NCBI RefSeq assembly: GCF_014645375.1
Contig: NZ_BMLT01000007.1
Coordinates: 186,001-250,000, forward strand
Origin: Marinobacterium nitratireducens
Lineage (GTDB): Bacteria > Pseudomonadota > Gammaproteobacteria > Pseudomonadales > Balneatricaceae
Direction of reading: 5' to 3'
Length of the DNA stretch: 64,000 bases
Below the pieces are notes generated by a model, which did no database searches, was not told where the DNA came from, and saw nothing but the letters and a program-made list of their open reading frames with translations. Both the position numbers and the translations under genes were made by a program. The first letter of the stretch is position 1. Every line of letters starts with the position of its first letter. This document shows, piece by piece, positions 26,927 to 36,679 of this stretch.

Positions 26927-28768
26927 ATGAACGATAACAATGCGCCCCGGCTGCACCGGCGTCTGCTGTCCACTGCGGTACTGGTCGCGATGGGCATCTC
27001 CAGTGCCCAGGCATTCGAGGTCGACACCGGCAACCCCGACCTGTCCGTGCGTTTCGACAACACCGTCAAGCTGAACTACGGCCAGCGCGTCGAGGGCCGC
27101 AACCCGTCGATCGCCAACAGCGCGAACTTCAACGACGGCGATCTGCATTTTGACAGCGGCGACGCCATCAATGAGCGCGTCGACCTGCTGACCGAGCTGG
27201 ACGTCATCTATCAGGACCGCATGGGTTTTCGCCTTAGCGGTGCGGCCTGGTATGACCACGCCTACAGCGATATCGGTAACGACGACAATCCCTATCCGGG
27301 ACTTGCGGCCAACGCCGGCAACCTGGTGTCGGCGTCTCCGGCCGGCGCCCGGCTGATCGGTACAGAGCCACGCACCCGGGGCCTGAGCAATTTCGCCAAC
27401 CGCTATTACCACGGCCCTTCGGGTGAGCTGCTGGATGCCTTCCTGTTTTATAACGCCGAAATCGGCGACTCGCTGTTCAACATCAAGATCGGCCGCCATA
27501 CCCAGTACTGGGGCGAGACGCTGTTCAACGCCGCCAACGGTATCAACTACGGTCAGTCGGCACTGGACCTCGGCAAGCTGTTCAGCGTGCCCGGCACCGA
27601 GGCGAAGGAGCTGTTCATCCCCCGCAACCAGGTGTCGGCCTCGCTGACCCTGACGCCGGAACTGACCCTCGGTGCCCAGTATTTCCTGGAATTCGAGAAC
27701 TCGCGGTTCCCGGAAGGCGGCACCTACCGCGGCCCCTACGACATGGCACTGGATGGCGGCGAAGTGTTCTGGCTGCCGATCGCGGCGCAAAATGCCTTTT
27801 ACGGCGCGCCCCGCGGCGGCGACGTACGACCGGACAACAGCGGCGACTTCGGCCTTCGGGCCTCCTGGAGTCCGCAGTGGCTGGATGGCACCCTGGGCTT
27901 CTTCTACCGCAATACCTCCGACACCCTGCCGTTTCTGCTCGTCGATGCGCCCAACCTGCATCAGCCGGGTCTCGCGGGGCTGGCCGATCTCAACTATTTC
28001 ACCACCTACGCGGACGATATCGACATCTTCGGTGTCAGCCTGTCGAAAAGCCTCGGACCGGTCAGCGTCGGCATGGACGTCAACTACCGCCGCAACATGG
28101 CACTCGCCAGCAACTTCAGCACGGTGAATCAGGTACTGTACGACGCGGGCAAGGCCGGTCTGATCGACGGCGCCAACATCATCGCCGGCAAGCCCGGCAG
28201 CGGTGAAACGGGTCTCGCCCGCGGTGACACCTTCCATGTCGTGCTGAACGGTCTGGTCGCGTTCGGCGACACGCCGCTGTGGGACGCCTCGGTACTGGCG
28301 GTTGAAGGCGCCATGACCCATCTGGTAGACGTCACCGAGGGCGAGCAGACCTTCAAGGGCCACGAAAGTTACAGGGGTCTCGATAAGGTTACGACCAACG
28401 CCTACACCCTGGCGGCGAAATTCACACCGACCTGGTACCAGGTTCTGCCGGGCTTCAATCTCTCGATGCCGATGAGCGTGAGCGTCGGCCTGCACGGTAA
28501 TTCGGCGGTCCAGTTCGGCGGCAATGAAGACTCCGGCGACTTCTCCGTCGGGCTGTCGGGCGATCTCTACCAGAAGTATCAGTTCGATCTCAAATACGTC
28601 GACGCCTTCGGCGATATCGAAACCTGCAAGAGCGGCACCGACAACAACACGCCGGGAGCCAACGGCGCCTACCAGTGCATTCCGGGACAGATCACCTCCC
28701 AGGCGGGTCTGGCACCCCTGATGAAGGATCGCGGCATGATCGTCGCGTCGTTCAAGACGACCTTCTGA
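26927..28768 (+). CDS. DUF1302 outer-membrane protein
   Basis: A 613-aa protein with a Sec signal peptide (cleavage near SSAQAF, residue 29). The mature chain is rich in Tyr, Asn, Asp and Gly, with alternating beta-strand character and a C-terminal Phe (VASFKTTF) typical of outer-membrane barrels. It belongs to the DUF1302 family, which pseudomonads encode next to DUF1329 genes in loci for hydrophobic substrates. The start is the ATG at 26927. Possible role: outer-membrane channel or receptor for a lipidic compound. Confidence 0.87.
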   Translation: MNDNNAPRLHRRLLSTAVLVAMGISSAQAFEVDTGNPDLSVRFDNTVKLNYGQRVEGRNPSIANSANFNDGDLHFDSGDAINERVDLLTELDVIYQDRMGFRLSGAAWYDHAYSDIGNDDNPYPGLAANAGNLVSASPAGARLIGTEPRTRGLSNFANRYYHGPSGELLDAFLFYNAEIGDSLFNIKIGRHTQYWGETLFNAANGINYGQSALDLGKLFSVPGTEAKELFIPRNQVSASLTLTPELTLGAQYFLEFENSRFPEGGTYRGPYDMALDGGEVFWLPIAAQNAFYGAPRGGDVRPDNSGDFGLRASWSPQWLDGTLGFFYRNTSDTLPFLLVDAPNLHQPGLAGLADLNYFTTYADDIDIFGVSLSKSLGPVSVGMDVNYRRNMALASNFSTVNQVLYDAGKAGLIDGANIIAGKPGSGETGLARGDTFHVVLNGLVAFGDTPLWDASVLAVEGAMTHLVDVTEGEQTFKGHESYRGLDKVTTNAYTLAAKFTPTWYQVLPGFNLSMPMSVSVGLHGNSAVQFGGNEDSGDFSVGLSGDLYQKYQFDLKYVDAFGDIETCKSGTDNNTPGANGAYQCIPGQITSQAGLAPLMKDRGMIVASFKTTF

Positions 28769-28794
28769 CAGCTGATAAACAGGAGACAATAACA

Positions 28795-30168
28795 ATGAAA
28801 TCCGAATCCAGAGCCACACTGCCGTCCTTTACCGTTTTTGTACTGGCGACTGCATTGAGCGCCGCGGCCTATGCCGGCGTCTCGCCGGAAGAAGCCGCCA
28901 AGCTTGGCGCCAGCCTGACGATCGTCGGCGCCGAAAAGGCCGCCAACGCAGACGGCTCGATCCCCGAGTACAACGGCGGTCTGCGCACGGCGCCGGCAGG
29001 CTTTCAGGTCGGCAGCAACGTTCGCCCCAACCCCTTTGCCGACGAAAAGCCGACGCTTGTGATCGACAGCAGCAATCTCGCCACGTTCAAAGACAACCTG
29101 AGCGCGACCACGGTCGAGCTGATCTCTCGCTTCCCGAGCTTCCGGGTCGAGGTCTATCCGACACACCGCACAGCCACTCTGCCCCAGGCGAACCTCGACA
29201 ATACGCTCAGGAATGCCGTCGACGCCCGGGCGACCGAACAGGGCCTGGCGTTGGAGAACGTCCTGCCGGGCGTCCCCTTCCCCATCCCCCAGACGGGTCG
29301 TGAAGCGATGTGGAACCATCTTCTGCGCTTTCAGGGAAAAGCCATCGAATCCAAGTACGACTCCTGGAACGTGGACGCCGCGGGCGTCGCCACGCTCGCT
29401 ACCACCGGTACGGCCTTCAACGACTATCCGATCTACCATGACATGTCCAAGCCGATCGCCGGCGACGATATCTACTACCGCTCCAAAATCTACTACTCCG
29501 GTCCCGCACGCCGTGCCGGCGAAGCGCTGATGGTGCAGGACGCCGCTAATCCGCTGCAGCAGCCGCGCCGTGCCTGGCAGTACCTGCCCGGACAGCGCCG
29601 GGTTAAACTGGCGCCGAGCCTGGCCTACGACACGCCCAACCCCGGCACGGCCGGTTCCTCGACCTTTGATGACATCTTCGTCTTCAGTGGCGCCATGGAC
29701 CGTTTCGACTGGAAGCTGCTGGGCAAAAAGGAGATGTACGTCCCCTACAACACCTACGATCTCACCTACATCGACGATCCGAAGAAGCTGACCACGCCGA
29801 ACCACCTGGCACCGGAATTCGTACGCTGGGAGAAGCACCGCGTCTGGGTGGTCGAAGCTGCCCTCAAGGACGACAAGCGCCATGTCTACCAGACACGCAC
29901 CTTCTACCTCGACGAGGACAGCTGGGTCGCGCTGGCGTCGGATGAGTACGATGCGCGGGGGCAGCTCTATCGCGGCTCTTTCGCCTTCCTGACCCAGAGT
30001 TACGACCGGGACATCCCCGACGCCACACCGCACATGGTCTATGACCTGATCGGCGGCACCTACAACATCAACGGCATTGTCGGTCCGTACGGCGGCATCG
30101 GCTACATCGAACCGTTGTCGGCGGCCAAATGGTCATCCCAATCGCTGGCGGGCTCAGGCATTCGCTAA
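28795..30168 (+). CDS. DUF1329 periplasmic/outer-membrane-associated protein
   Basis: A 457-aa exported protein of family DUF1329 (LolA/LolB-like fold predicted for the family). The signal peptide ends near ALSAAAYAGV (residue 26), followed by the family-typical start SPEEAAKLGASLTIVGAEKAANADGS-like segment. Later motifs include YRSKIYYSGPARRAGEAL and the interior FVRWEKHRVWVVEA. It lies 26 bp after the DUF1302 gene and is almost certainly its functional partner, perhaps shuttling a hydrophobic ligand across the periplasm. Confidence 0.87.
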   Translation: MKSESRATLPSFTVFVLATALSAAAYAGVSPEEAAKLGASLTIVGAEKAANADGSIPEYNGGLRTAPAGFQVGSNVRPNPFADEKPTLVIDSSNLATFKDNLSATTVELISRFPSFRVEVYPTHRTATLPQANLDNTLRNAVDARATEQGLALENVLPGVPFPIPQTGREAMWNHLLRFQGKAIESKYDSWNVDAAGVATLATTGTAFNDYPIYHDMSKPIAGDDIYYRSKIYYSGPARRAGEALMVQDAANPLQQPRRAWQYLPGQRRVKLAPSLAYDTPNPGTAGSSTFDDIFVFSGAMDRFDWKLLGKKEMYVPYNTYDLTYIDDPKKLTTPNHLAPEFVRWEKHRVWVVEAALKDDKRHVYQTRTFYLDEDSWVALASDEYDARGQLYRGSFAFLTQSYDRDIPDATPHMVYDLIGGTYNINGIVGPYGGIGYIEPLSAAKWSSQSLAGSGIR

Positions 30169-30238
30169 GCGTTCTTTTCAAACCGCGGACAGCGCCCCGT
30201 CACCCAAGACGAGGGCGTCTGTCGAGCATCCCTCTTGG

Positions 30239-30266
30239 CCGCGGGGGCTACGACCCTGCCCCGCGG
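30239..30266 (+). promoter_or_regulatory. Intercistronic stem-loop
   Basis: CCGCGGGG (30239-30246) pairs with CCCCGCGG (30259-30266), followed by TCCTTCTTT. It lies in the 120-bp gap between the DUF1329 and Ycf48-like genes, and could attenuate transcription or protect the upstream mRNA segment so that the abundant envelope proteins are made in excess. Confidence 0.6.
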
Positions 30267-30288
30267 TCCTTCTTTGCGAGGACATTCG

Positions 30289-31374
30289 ATGTTGCCCCGA
30301 CAAACGCTGTTTATCGCCTTGCTGATGGCTGCTTTACTGCAGCAACCGTCCGCCAGTCTGGCCAGCGATTTCACCGACGTGCTGGACCTGCCGGCCATGC
30401 CTTCCGATCTTGCCGCCACATCACCGTTGACCGCGATTACCCGCGCCGGTGCCCGTCTGGTCGCCGTGGGCCAGCGCGGTCACATCCTGCTATCCGATGA
30501 CGATGGCCGCAGCTGGCAACAGGCCGAGGTACCGGTCAGCTCGGACCTCAATGCCGTTCATTTTGCCACTGCCGAGGAAGGCTGGGCCGTCGGTCATGAC
30601 GGCGTCGTGCTGCGCAGTCGCGATGCGGGCCGGACCTGGGAACGGCAACTCGACGGCCGTGTGCTGGGTCAGCTGATGCTGGACTATTACAGCGCCCTGG
30701 CGCTCGCCCGTCCCGATGACGATCGTGTCGGCCAGCTGGTCGAGGAATCGAAGCGCATCGTCGCCGAAGGCGCGGACAAGCCGTTTCTCGATGTCTGGTT
30801 CGAAAATGCGCGCACCGGCTACGTGGTTGGCGCCTTCAACCTGATCCTTCGCACCGACGACGGCGGCGCACACTGGCTGCCGCAGCAACACCTGACCGAA
30901 AACCCCTACGCCCTGCACCTCAATGCCATCGACGCCGCCGGCAACAATCTCTATATCGCCGGCGAGCAGGGACTGCTGCTCAAGCGAGATCCCGACACCG
31001 GCTATTTCCGCCAGATGGCGTCGTCTTACGACGGCAGTTATTTCGGCCTGCTCGGTCAGCCCGGCCTGCTGCTGGCCTATGGACTGCGCGGGCATCTGTT
31101 TCGCAGCACCGACCAGGGTGAACGCTGGCACGCGATCGATGTTGGCAGCGCGGTCAGCCTCACCGCGGCCGCCGCCGATACACACGGGCGGATTTTCCTC
31201 GCCAATCAGGCGGGTCAGACCTTCGTCAGCAACGACAGGGGTATCAGCTTCGCGCCACTGCCGGCGCATGACCTGTCGGCGATTGCCGGCGCCGGCACCG
31301 CCGCGGACGGCAGCCTGGTCCTGACGGGACAACGGGGTATACACCGGATCACCCACGAACAACAAAAAGACTGA
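30289..31374 (+). CDS. Ycf48/BNR-repeat beta-propeller protein, exported
   Basis: A 361-aa exported protein with a signal peptide ending near ASLASDF. Asp-box-like repeats are spaced about 42-100 residues: LSDDDGRSW, RSRDAGRTW, RTDDGGAHW, RSTDQGERW. This is the Ycf48-like propeller often found beside MMPL transporters in gammaproteobacteria. The start is the ATG at 30289. It lies 16 bp upstream of the transporter and probably serves as its periplasmic partner. Confidence 0.83.
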   Translation: MLPRQTLFIALLMAALLQQPSASLASDFTDVLDLPAMPSDLAATSPLTAITRAGARLVAVGQRGHILLSDDDGRSWQQAEVPVSSDLNAVHFATAEEGWAVGHDGVVLRSRDAGRTWERQLDGRVLGQLMLDYYSALALARPDDDRVGQLVEESKRIVAEGADKPFLDVWFENARTGYVVGAFNLILRTDDGGAHWLPQQHLTENPYALHLNAIDAAGNNLYIAGEQGLLLKRDPDTGYFRQMASSYDGSYFGLLGQPGLLLAYGLRGHLFRSTDQGERWHAIDVGSAVSLTAAAADTHGRIFLANQAGQTFVSNDRGISFAPLPAHDLSAIAGAGTAADGSLVLTGQRGIHRITHEQQKD

Positions 31375-31390
31375 ACAAGGGCCAACCGAC

Positions 31391-33802
31391 ATGGGCAATA
31401 TCAAGCAGGGCGGGCTGCCCGCGATCCCCGCACTGACGGAGTTCGATCCGAAAAGCGGCAATCTGCTGGAGCGGGTCATCTTCAACAATCGCCTGCTGTT
31501 TATGGCGGCCATCGCGCTGCTGACGGTGCTGCTGGCGTACACGGCGGCAACGCGGCTGGAGCTCAAACCCAGCTTCGAAAAAATGATTCCCCAGAGCCAC
31601 CCGTACATCCGCGCCTTTCTCGACAATCGCGACGCCTTGCGCGGCCTCGGCAACTCGGTACGGGTGGTCGTCGAAAATACCGACGGCGATATTTTCGATC
31701 CCGACTATCTCGAAGCGCTCAAGCAGATCAACGACGAACTCTTCCTCACAGCCGGCGTCGACCGCGCCTGGATGAAGTCGCTCTGGTCTCCCGGGGTACG
31801 CTGGACCGAAGTGACCGAAGAGGGTTTCCAGGGCGGCCCGGTGATGCCCGACAACTACGACGGCTCGCCGGAGAGCATCGACCAGTTGCGGCAGAACATC
31901 GCCCGCGCCGGCATCGTCGGCAGCCTGGTCGCCAACGATTTCCGCTCGAGCATGCTGAGCGTGCCGCTGCTCGATCGCGATTCGGCCACCGGCAAGGGTA
32001 TCGACTATTTCGCCTTTTCCCGGTCGCTGGAACAGGTGCGCGAGCGTTACGAAGACACCGGCAAGTTCAGGATTCGCGTGATCGGCTTCGCCAAGCTTAT
32101 CGGCGACCTGATAGAAGGCCTGATGAAGGTAATGATCTTCTTCGCTCTGGCGGTCGCCATCGCCGCGCTCATCATCTTCGCCTATACCCGCTGTATCCGC
32201 AGTACGCTGCTCGTCGTGAGCTGCTCGCTGCTGGCGGTCGTCTGGCAGCTGGGCATCGTTTCCTGGCTCGGTTTCGCCATAGATCCCTACTCGATCCTGG
32301 TGCCCTTCCTGGTATTCGCCATCGGCGTCTCCCACGCCACCCAGAAGATGAACGGCATCATGCAGGATATCGGGCGCGGCGCGCACCGCCTGGTGGCGGC
32401 GCGTTTCACCTTCCGGCGGCTGTTTCTCGCGGGCGTGACGGCGTTGCTGTCGGATGCCGTCGGCTTCGCCGTGCTGATGCTGATCGACATCCCGGTCATC
32501 AAGGAGCTGGCTATCACCGCCAGCATCGGGGTCGCGGTGCTGATTTTCACCAACCTGCTGCTGATGCCGGTAGCGCTCTCCTACAGCGGGGTCAGCACCG
32601 CCGCGGCGCAGCGCTCGCTGCGCGATGACCGCTCGGCGGCACAGCACCGGGGGCTGGGGCGGCTCTGGGACCTGCTGGACCGCTTTACCTCGCGCCGCTG
32701 GGCGACCGGCGCGCTGCTCGTCGCGCTGCTGATGGGCGCGGGCGGCTTCGCTGTCAGTCTTCAGCTGCAGATCGGCGACCTCGACGCCGGTGCGCCCGAA
32801 TTGCGGCCGGATTCGCGCTACAACCGCGACAACGCCTACATCACCACGCATTACACCCTCTCCAGCGACCTCTTCGCCGTAATGGTCAAGACGCCGCCGG
32901 AGGGCTGCCTCGACTATCGCACCCTGGTGCTCGCCGACCGGCTGGCATGGCAGCTGCAGCAGCATCCCGGCGTTCAGGTCACCCAGTCGCTGGTCGACGC
33001 GATGCGACAGATCACCGCCGGCACCTACGAGGGCAATCCGAAATTCTTCAGTCTCCAGCGCAATCAGGATGTACTCAACTACGGTGCGCAGCAGGCATCG
33101 GTGAACCGTCCGGAGCTGTTCAACACCGAGTGCTCGATGATGCCGGTCGTCGCCTTCCTCAAGGATCACAAGGCGCAGACGCTGGACGAAGTCGCCGCCA
33201 TCGCCGAGCGCTTCGCGCGGGAAAACAGCACCGACGAGCACCAGTTCCTGCTGGCGGCGGGCAACGCGGGGATCGAGGCGGCCACCAACAAAGTGGTGCG
33301 CGACGCCAACCGTACCATGCTGTTCTACGTCTACGCCGCGGTGAGCCTGTTCTGCCTGATCACCTTCCGCAGCTGGCGCGCGGCGCTGGTCGCGATCCTG
33401 CCGCTGGTGCTAACATCCATCCTCTGCGAGGCCCTGATGGTCTGGATGGGGATTGGCGTCAAGGTCGCGACGCTGCCGGTCATTGCCCTGGGCGTCGGCA
33501 TCGGCGTCGACTACGCGCTCTATTTGCTCAGCGTCCAGTTGCAGTTCCAGAGGATCGGCCTGCCGCTGGCCGACGCCTACAAGCACGCCCTCGGCTTTAC
33601 CGGCAAGGTGGTTGCCCTGGTGGGTGTGACCCTGGCGGCGGGTGTGATCACCTGGTTCTGGTCGCCGATCAAGTTCCAGGCCGACATGGGTCTGCTGCTG
33701 ACCTTCATGTTCCTCTGGAACATGCTCGGCGCGCTGATCCTGATCCCGGCCCTGTCTCACTTCCTGTTACGCAACGAAAGCAAAGGAGCACGCTTTGTCT
33801 GA
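31391..33802 (+). CDS. MMPL/RND-superfamily transporter (HAE3-like)
   Basis: An 803-aa inner-membrane transporter with the duplicated RND plan: helix 1 at about residues 35-55, a large periplasmic domain, helices 2-6 around 245-400, then a second periplasmic loop and five more helices to about 795. Conserved segments include PFLVFAIGVSHATQKMNGI and VIALGVGIGVDYALYLLSV, where the Asp sits at the proton-relay position. Such proteins move lipids and hopanoid-like molecules. Here it is linked to DUF1302/DUF1329/Ycf48 genes and could drive uptake or export of a hydrophobic substrate. Confidence 0.88.
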   Translation: MGNIKQGGLPAIPALTEFDPKSGNLLERVIFNNRLLFMAAIALLTVLLAYTAATRLELKPSFEKMIPQSHPYIRAFLDNRDALRGLGNSVRVVVENTDGDIFDPDYLEALKQINDELFLTAGVDRAWMKSLWSPGVRWTEVTEEGFQGGPVMPDNYDGSPESIDQLRQNIARAGIVGSLVANDFRSSMLSVPLLDRDSATGKGIDYFAFSRSLEQVRERYEDTGKFRIRVIGFAKLIGDLIEGLMKVMIFFALAVAIAALIIFAYTRCIRSTLLVVSCSLLAVVWQLGIVSWLGFAIDPYSILVPFLVFAIGVSHATQKMNGIMQDIGRGAHRLVAARFTFRRLFLAGVTALLSDAVGFAVLMLIDIPVIKELAITASIGVAVLIFTNLLLMPVALSYSGVSTAAAQRSLRDDRSAAQHRGLGRLWDLLDRFTSRRWATGALLVALLMGAGGFAVSLQLQIGDLDAGAPELRPDSRYNRDNAYITTHYTLSSDLFAVMVKTPPEGCLDYRTLVLADRLAWQLQQHPGVQVTQSLVDAMRQITAGTYEGNPKFFSLQRNQDVLNYGAQQASVNRPELFNTECSMMPVVAFLKDHKAQTLDEVAAIAERFARENSTDEHQFLLAAGNAGIEAATNKVVRDANRTMLFYVYAAVSLFCLITFRSWRAALVAILPLVLTSILCEALMVWMGIGVKVATLPVIALGVGIGVDYALYLLSVQLQFQRIGLPLADAYKHALGFTGKVVALVGVTLAAGVITWFWSPIKFQADMGLLLTFMFLWNMLGALILIPALSHFLLRNESKGARFV

Positions 33803-36515
33803 TACAGGGCCGCTCGAGCCACAGATGCCGGTATTGCTTGGCAAGCTGAACCCCCCGGTGCCGCCCGCGGCGGCCGTGGCACGCGCGCACCTGCTTGAGC
33901 GGCTGGCCCCGCGCGCTGGGAGTGGACTCACCCTCATCTGCGCGCCGGCCGGCTACGGCAAGACCACCCTGCTGCAGCAATTTGGACAGCAGTGGGACGG
34001 CGCCCTGATTTGGTTGAGCCTGGACGAACAGGACAACGACCCCGATCGCTTCCTCGCCCATCTGATCGGCGCCTTCACCCGCGCCGGTATTCTGCCTGGC
34101 GATCTCGCCGGGCAGGCGCAGTCAGCCCTGCCGCGGTCGCCGGAGCACGCCTGGGCGCTTCTGCTCAATTGCGTACAGCGCCATGGCGCGCCGATGCTGC
34201 TGGTACTGGACAATGCCGGCACGCTTCACAACAACCGGCTCTGCCGCCAGATCGACGCCTTGCTGCGGCAGGCACCACCGACACTGCAACTGGTGATCGC
34301 CGGCCGGCGGCGCCTAGCGGTCGCCACCGGCTGGCTGCGCGCAGGCGCGCGACTGCTGGAGCTGGATGCCGCGGATCTTGCATTCGGCGCCGAAGAAATC
34401 TCGCTGCTGTGTCAGCGGGCCGGTGCCGACGTCTGTGCGGGGGATATCTATCGCCTGACAAATCTCACCGAAGGCTGGGTCACGGGTATTCGCCTCTGGC
34501 TCGCCGCCGCAACCGCGTCGCCCCGGGCCGACAGCCTTTGGGATCCGGCGGTGCAGGCGCTCGCCTACGGCTACATCGAAGACTACTTCCGCGAGGAGGT
34601 ACTGAGCACCCTGTCCCGGCCGATGCTGCACCTGCTCCTGCAGACCTGCGTGGTCAATTGCTTCGACCCGCCGCTGGCCCTGCACCTGGCACCGGAGTCG
34701 CCCGCGCAACCACCGACGCTCAAGCCGCTGCTGCGGCCCGAACTCTTCGTGCAGCCGGCAACGCGGCGCGACGGCTGGTATCGCTACCATCCACTGCTGC
34801 AGCACAGCCTCTACCGACGGCTCAATCGCCGCGACCCCGAACAGGTGCGTACCCTGCACCGGCTCGCCGCCGACCGGCTGCTGCAGCAGGGCCACTATAC
34901 CGAGGCGCTTTACCAGTACGGTCGCAGCCACGATGTCAGCGCCCTGCTGGCGGTGGTGGAAAAGCACGCCTTCGACCTGCTGCGCGAAGGCGAGGTCAGC
35001 GAGATCGTCAGTTCCCTGGGCAATATTCCCGCCGGACTGGGTGAGGATCACTTCACCCTGGCCGTCACCGAGGCCTCGGTCGTCCACGTCGTCAGGGACA
35101 CCGGACGCATCGGGCGTTGTCTCGGACGGATACAGCGACTGTTGCGCCAGCCGCCGCCCTACGCCAGTCGCGGGCGCCTGCTGCAAACCAGCCTCTATCT
35201 ACGCGCCCAGCTTGCCTACCTCGGCGGCAATTTCCGTCACGGGATTCGATTGTGCGACCGGGAGTTGCAGCGATGCCGGGACGCCAATGCCGCCCTCTCG
35301 GTCATGCGTTTTCACCGCGCCAACTGCCACTTCGCTCTCGGCTCGCTGAGCCGCGCCGCCGGGGATGCCCTCCAGGCGCTGTCGGAGCTGGAACGCTTCG
35401 GTCTGACGGGCTATACCAACGCGCTCAGTTTCCTGGCAGGCCAGATCGAACTGGCGCAGGGGCGGACAGCCGCCGCGGAGCGACGCTTCCTGCATCTCGG
35501 CCCCCGGCACGACCTCGCCGCCACTCCGCAGGGCTTTTACGATGTTTTCCACTATCTTGGCCTTGGCCTGGTACGCACCGAGCAGAACCGGTTGCCGGAG
35601 GCCGAGCGCCTGCTCAACCGGGCCGCCGCCATCGCGCTCAAGCTGCCGCCATCCGCGGCCCTGCCCTGGGTGCTTCACCAACTGGCATTGGTACAGAGTG
35701 CCAACGGCCATCTCGAGCGCGCCATCGAGACCCTGAACGAGGCCCGCGACATCGCCCTCAAACACAGGCTCTACGGCATCTACCGGCTGTGCGGCGCCTA
35801 TCGCGTCAGGTTGGCGTTGCGTCAACCGCCAAACGGCGACATCGTGCACTGCTGGCTGCAGGAATGGGATGCGGTATTGCGGCTTCAGGGTGAACACAGC
35901 CTGCCGGAAGAGCGACTTGCCTACGGCTGGGTACAGTGCCGTCAGGGCAGCCGAAACGAGGCGCTGCGCACCTGCGAGCGACTCATCGCCGACCTCGGCG
36001 TCCAAGGCCATATTCCGCTGCAGATCGACGCCTGGTTGCTGCTGGCCACCCTGTACCAGCGGGGCGATGACGACAAAGCCGCAATGCAGGCCCTGAACGA
36101 AGCGCTGCAACTGGCGGCGGACCACGATCTGCCCCGGCTGTTGTTTCACGAGGGACAGGAGCTGACCGGCCTGATCCAGCAGGGACTCTCGGATCGGGAC
36201 CGCGGGCCGCAGCAGGCCCGGATACCGGCGCCGCTGCGCGCCTTCGTCGAACCCTTGCTGGCGGCGCGACTGCGAACCACCGACGCCGCCTGTGCGGTGC
36301 CGCTGCTGCCGCTGCCGTTCGAGCAGCTGACTCGTCGTGAACGCGATGTGCTCGCCCTGGTGATCGAGGGCCGGGGCAACCAGGAGATCGCCGAGGCTCT
36401 CTACGTCGGTGTCAGCACGGTCAAGACCCATATCAACAACATCTTCAAGAAACTCGACGTTGCCTCGAGGGACGACGCGATCCTCCGCGCCCGGCGCCTG
36501 AATCTCTGCTCCTGA
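33795..36515 (+). CDS. MalT-like LuxR-family STAND ATPase regulator
   Basis: A 906-aa regulator. N-terminal NTPase Walker A is at about residues 48-60 (CAPAGYGKTTLLQQF), with Walker B-like LLVLDNAG. A long TPR-like helical middle (about 350-800) is followed by a C-terminal LuxR HTH (LTRRERDVLALVIEGRGNQE; VGVSTVKTHINNIFKKLDV). The start is a TTG at 33795 with GGAG six bases upstream, overlapping the transporter stop by 8 bp. MalT-type proteins need ATP plus an inducer and bind arrays of short half-sites. The paired three-half-site elements before the two acyl-CoA dehydrogenases just downstream are its likely targets. Confidence 0.9.
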   Translation: MSDTGPLEPQMPVLLGKLNPPVPPAAAVARAHLLERLAPRAGSGLTLICAPAGYGKTTLLQQFGQQWDGALIWLSLDEQDNDPDRFLAHLIGAFTRAGILPGDLAGQAQSALPRSPEHAWALLLNCVQRHGAPMLLVLDNAGTLHNNRLCRQIDALLRQAPPTLQLVIAGRRRLAVATGWLRAGARLLELDAADLAFGAEEISLLCQRAGADVCAGDIYRLTNLTEGWVTGIRLWLAAATASPRADSLWDPAVQALAYGYIEDYFREEVLSTLSRPMLHLLLQTCVVNCFDPPLALHLAPESPAQPPTLKPLLRPELFVQPATRRDGWYRYHPLLQHSLYRRLNRRDPEQVRTLHRLAADRLLQQGHYTEALYQYGRSHDVSALLAVVEKHAFDLLREGEVSEIVSSLGNIPAGLGEDHFTLAVTEASVVHVVRDTGRIGRCLGRIQRLLRQPPPYASRGRLLQTSLYLRAQLAYLGGNFRHGIRLCDRELQRCRDANAALSVMRFHRANCHFALGSLSRAAGDALQALSELERFGLTGYTNALSFLAGQIELAQGRTAAAERRFLHLGPRHDLAATPQGFYDVFHYLGLGLVRTEQNRLPEAERLLNRAAAIALKLPPSAALPWVLHQLALVQSANGHLERAIETLNEARDIALKHRLYGIYRLCGAYRVRLALRQPPNGDIVHCWLQEWDAVLRLQGEHSLPEERLAYGWVQCRQGSRNEALRTCERLIADLGVQGHIPLQIDAWLLLATLYQRGDDDKAAMQALNEALQLAADHDLPRLLFHEGQELTGLIQQGLSDRDRGPQQARIPAPLRAFVEPLLAARLRTTDAACAVPLLPLPFEQLTRRERDVLALVIEGRGNQEIAEALYVGVSTVKTHINNIFKKLDVASRDDAILRARRLNLCS

Positions 36516-36535
36516 GCCGCCACACCATTCCGAAA

Positions 36536-36590
36536 TCCACCCCGAAATCCACCCGGGGGTGGAGGCTGCCCGGCCGCGCCTTTTGATACA
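36536..36590 (+). promoter_or_regulatory. Three-half-site operator/promoter of acyl-CoA dehydrogenase 1
   Basis: Half-sites are TCCACCC (36536-36542), TCCACCC (36548-36554) and inverted GGGTGGA (36557-36563). GATACA lies at 36585-36590 as a possible -10. No -35 is visible, as expected for an activator-dependent promoter. The geometry is identical to that at 38516-38570. Confidence 0.8.
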
Positions 36591-36679
36591 AGTCAGGTCG
36601 AACTGCCAAACACAGCAGGCCGGTCGGGACAGCAGTCCCGCCGGGCTGGCTGGACGAACCCTGTACCTGAGGATTTCCC

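Noticed and set aside
26126-28819. 897-aa frame antisense to the hydrolase and DUF1302 genes
   Set aside because: It is an antisense shadow of two genes with signal peptide, ribosome-binding sites and family motifs; composition is unlike a real protein.
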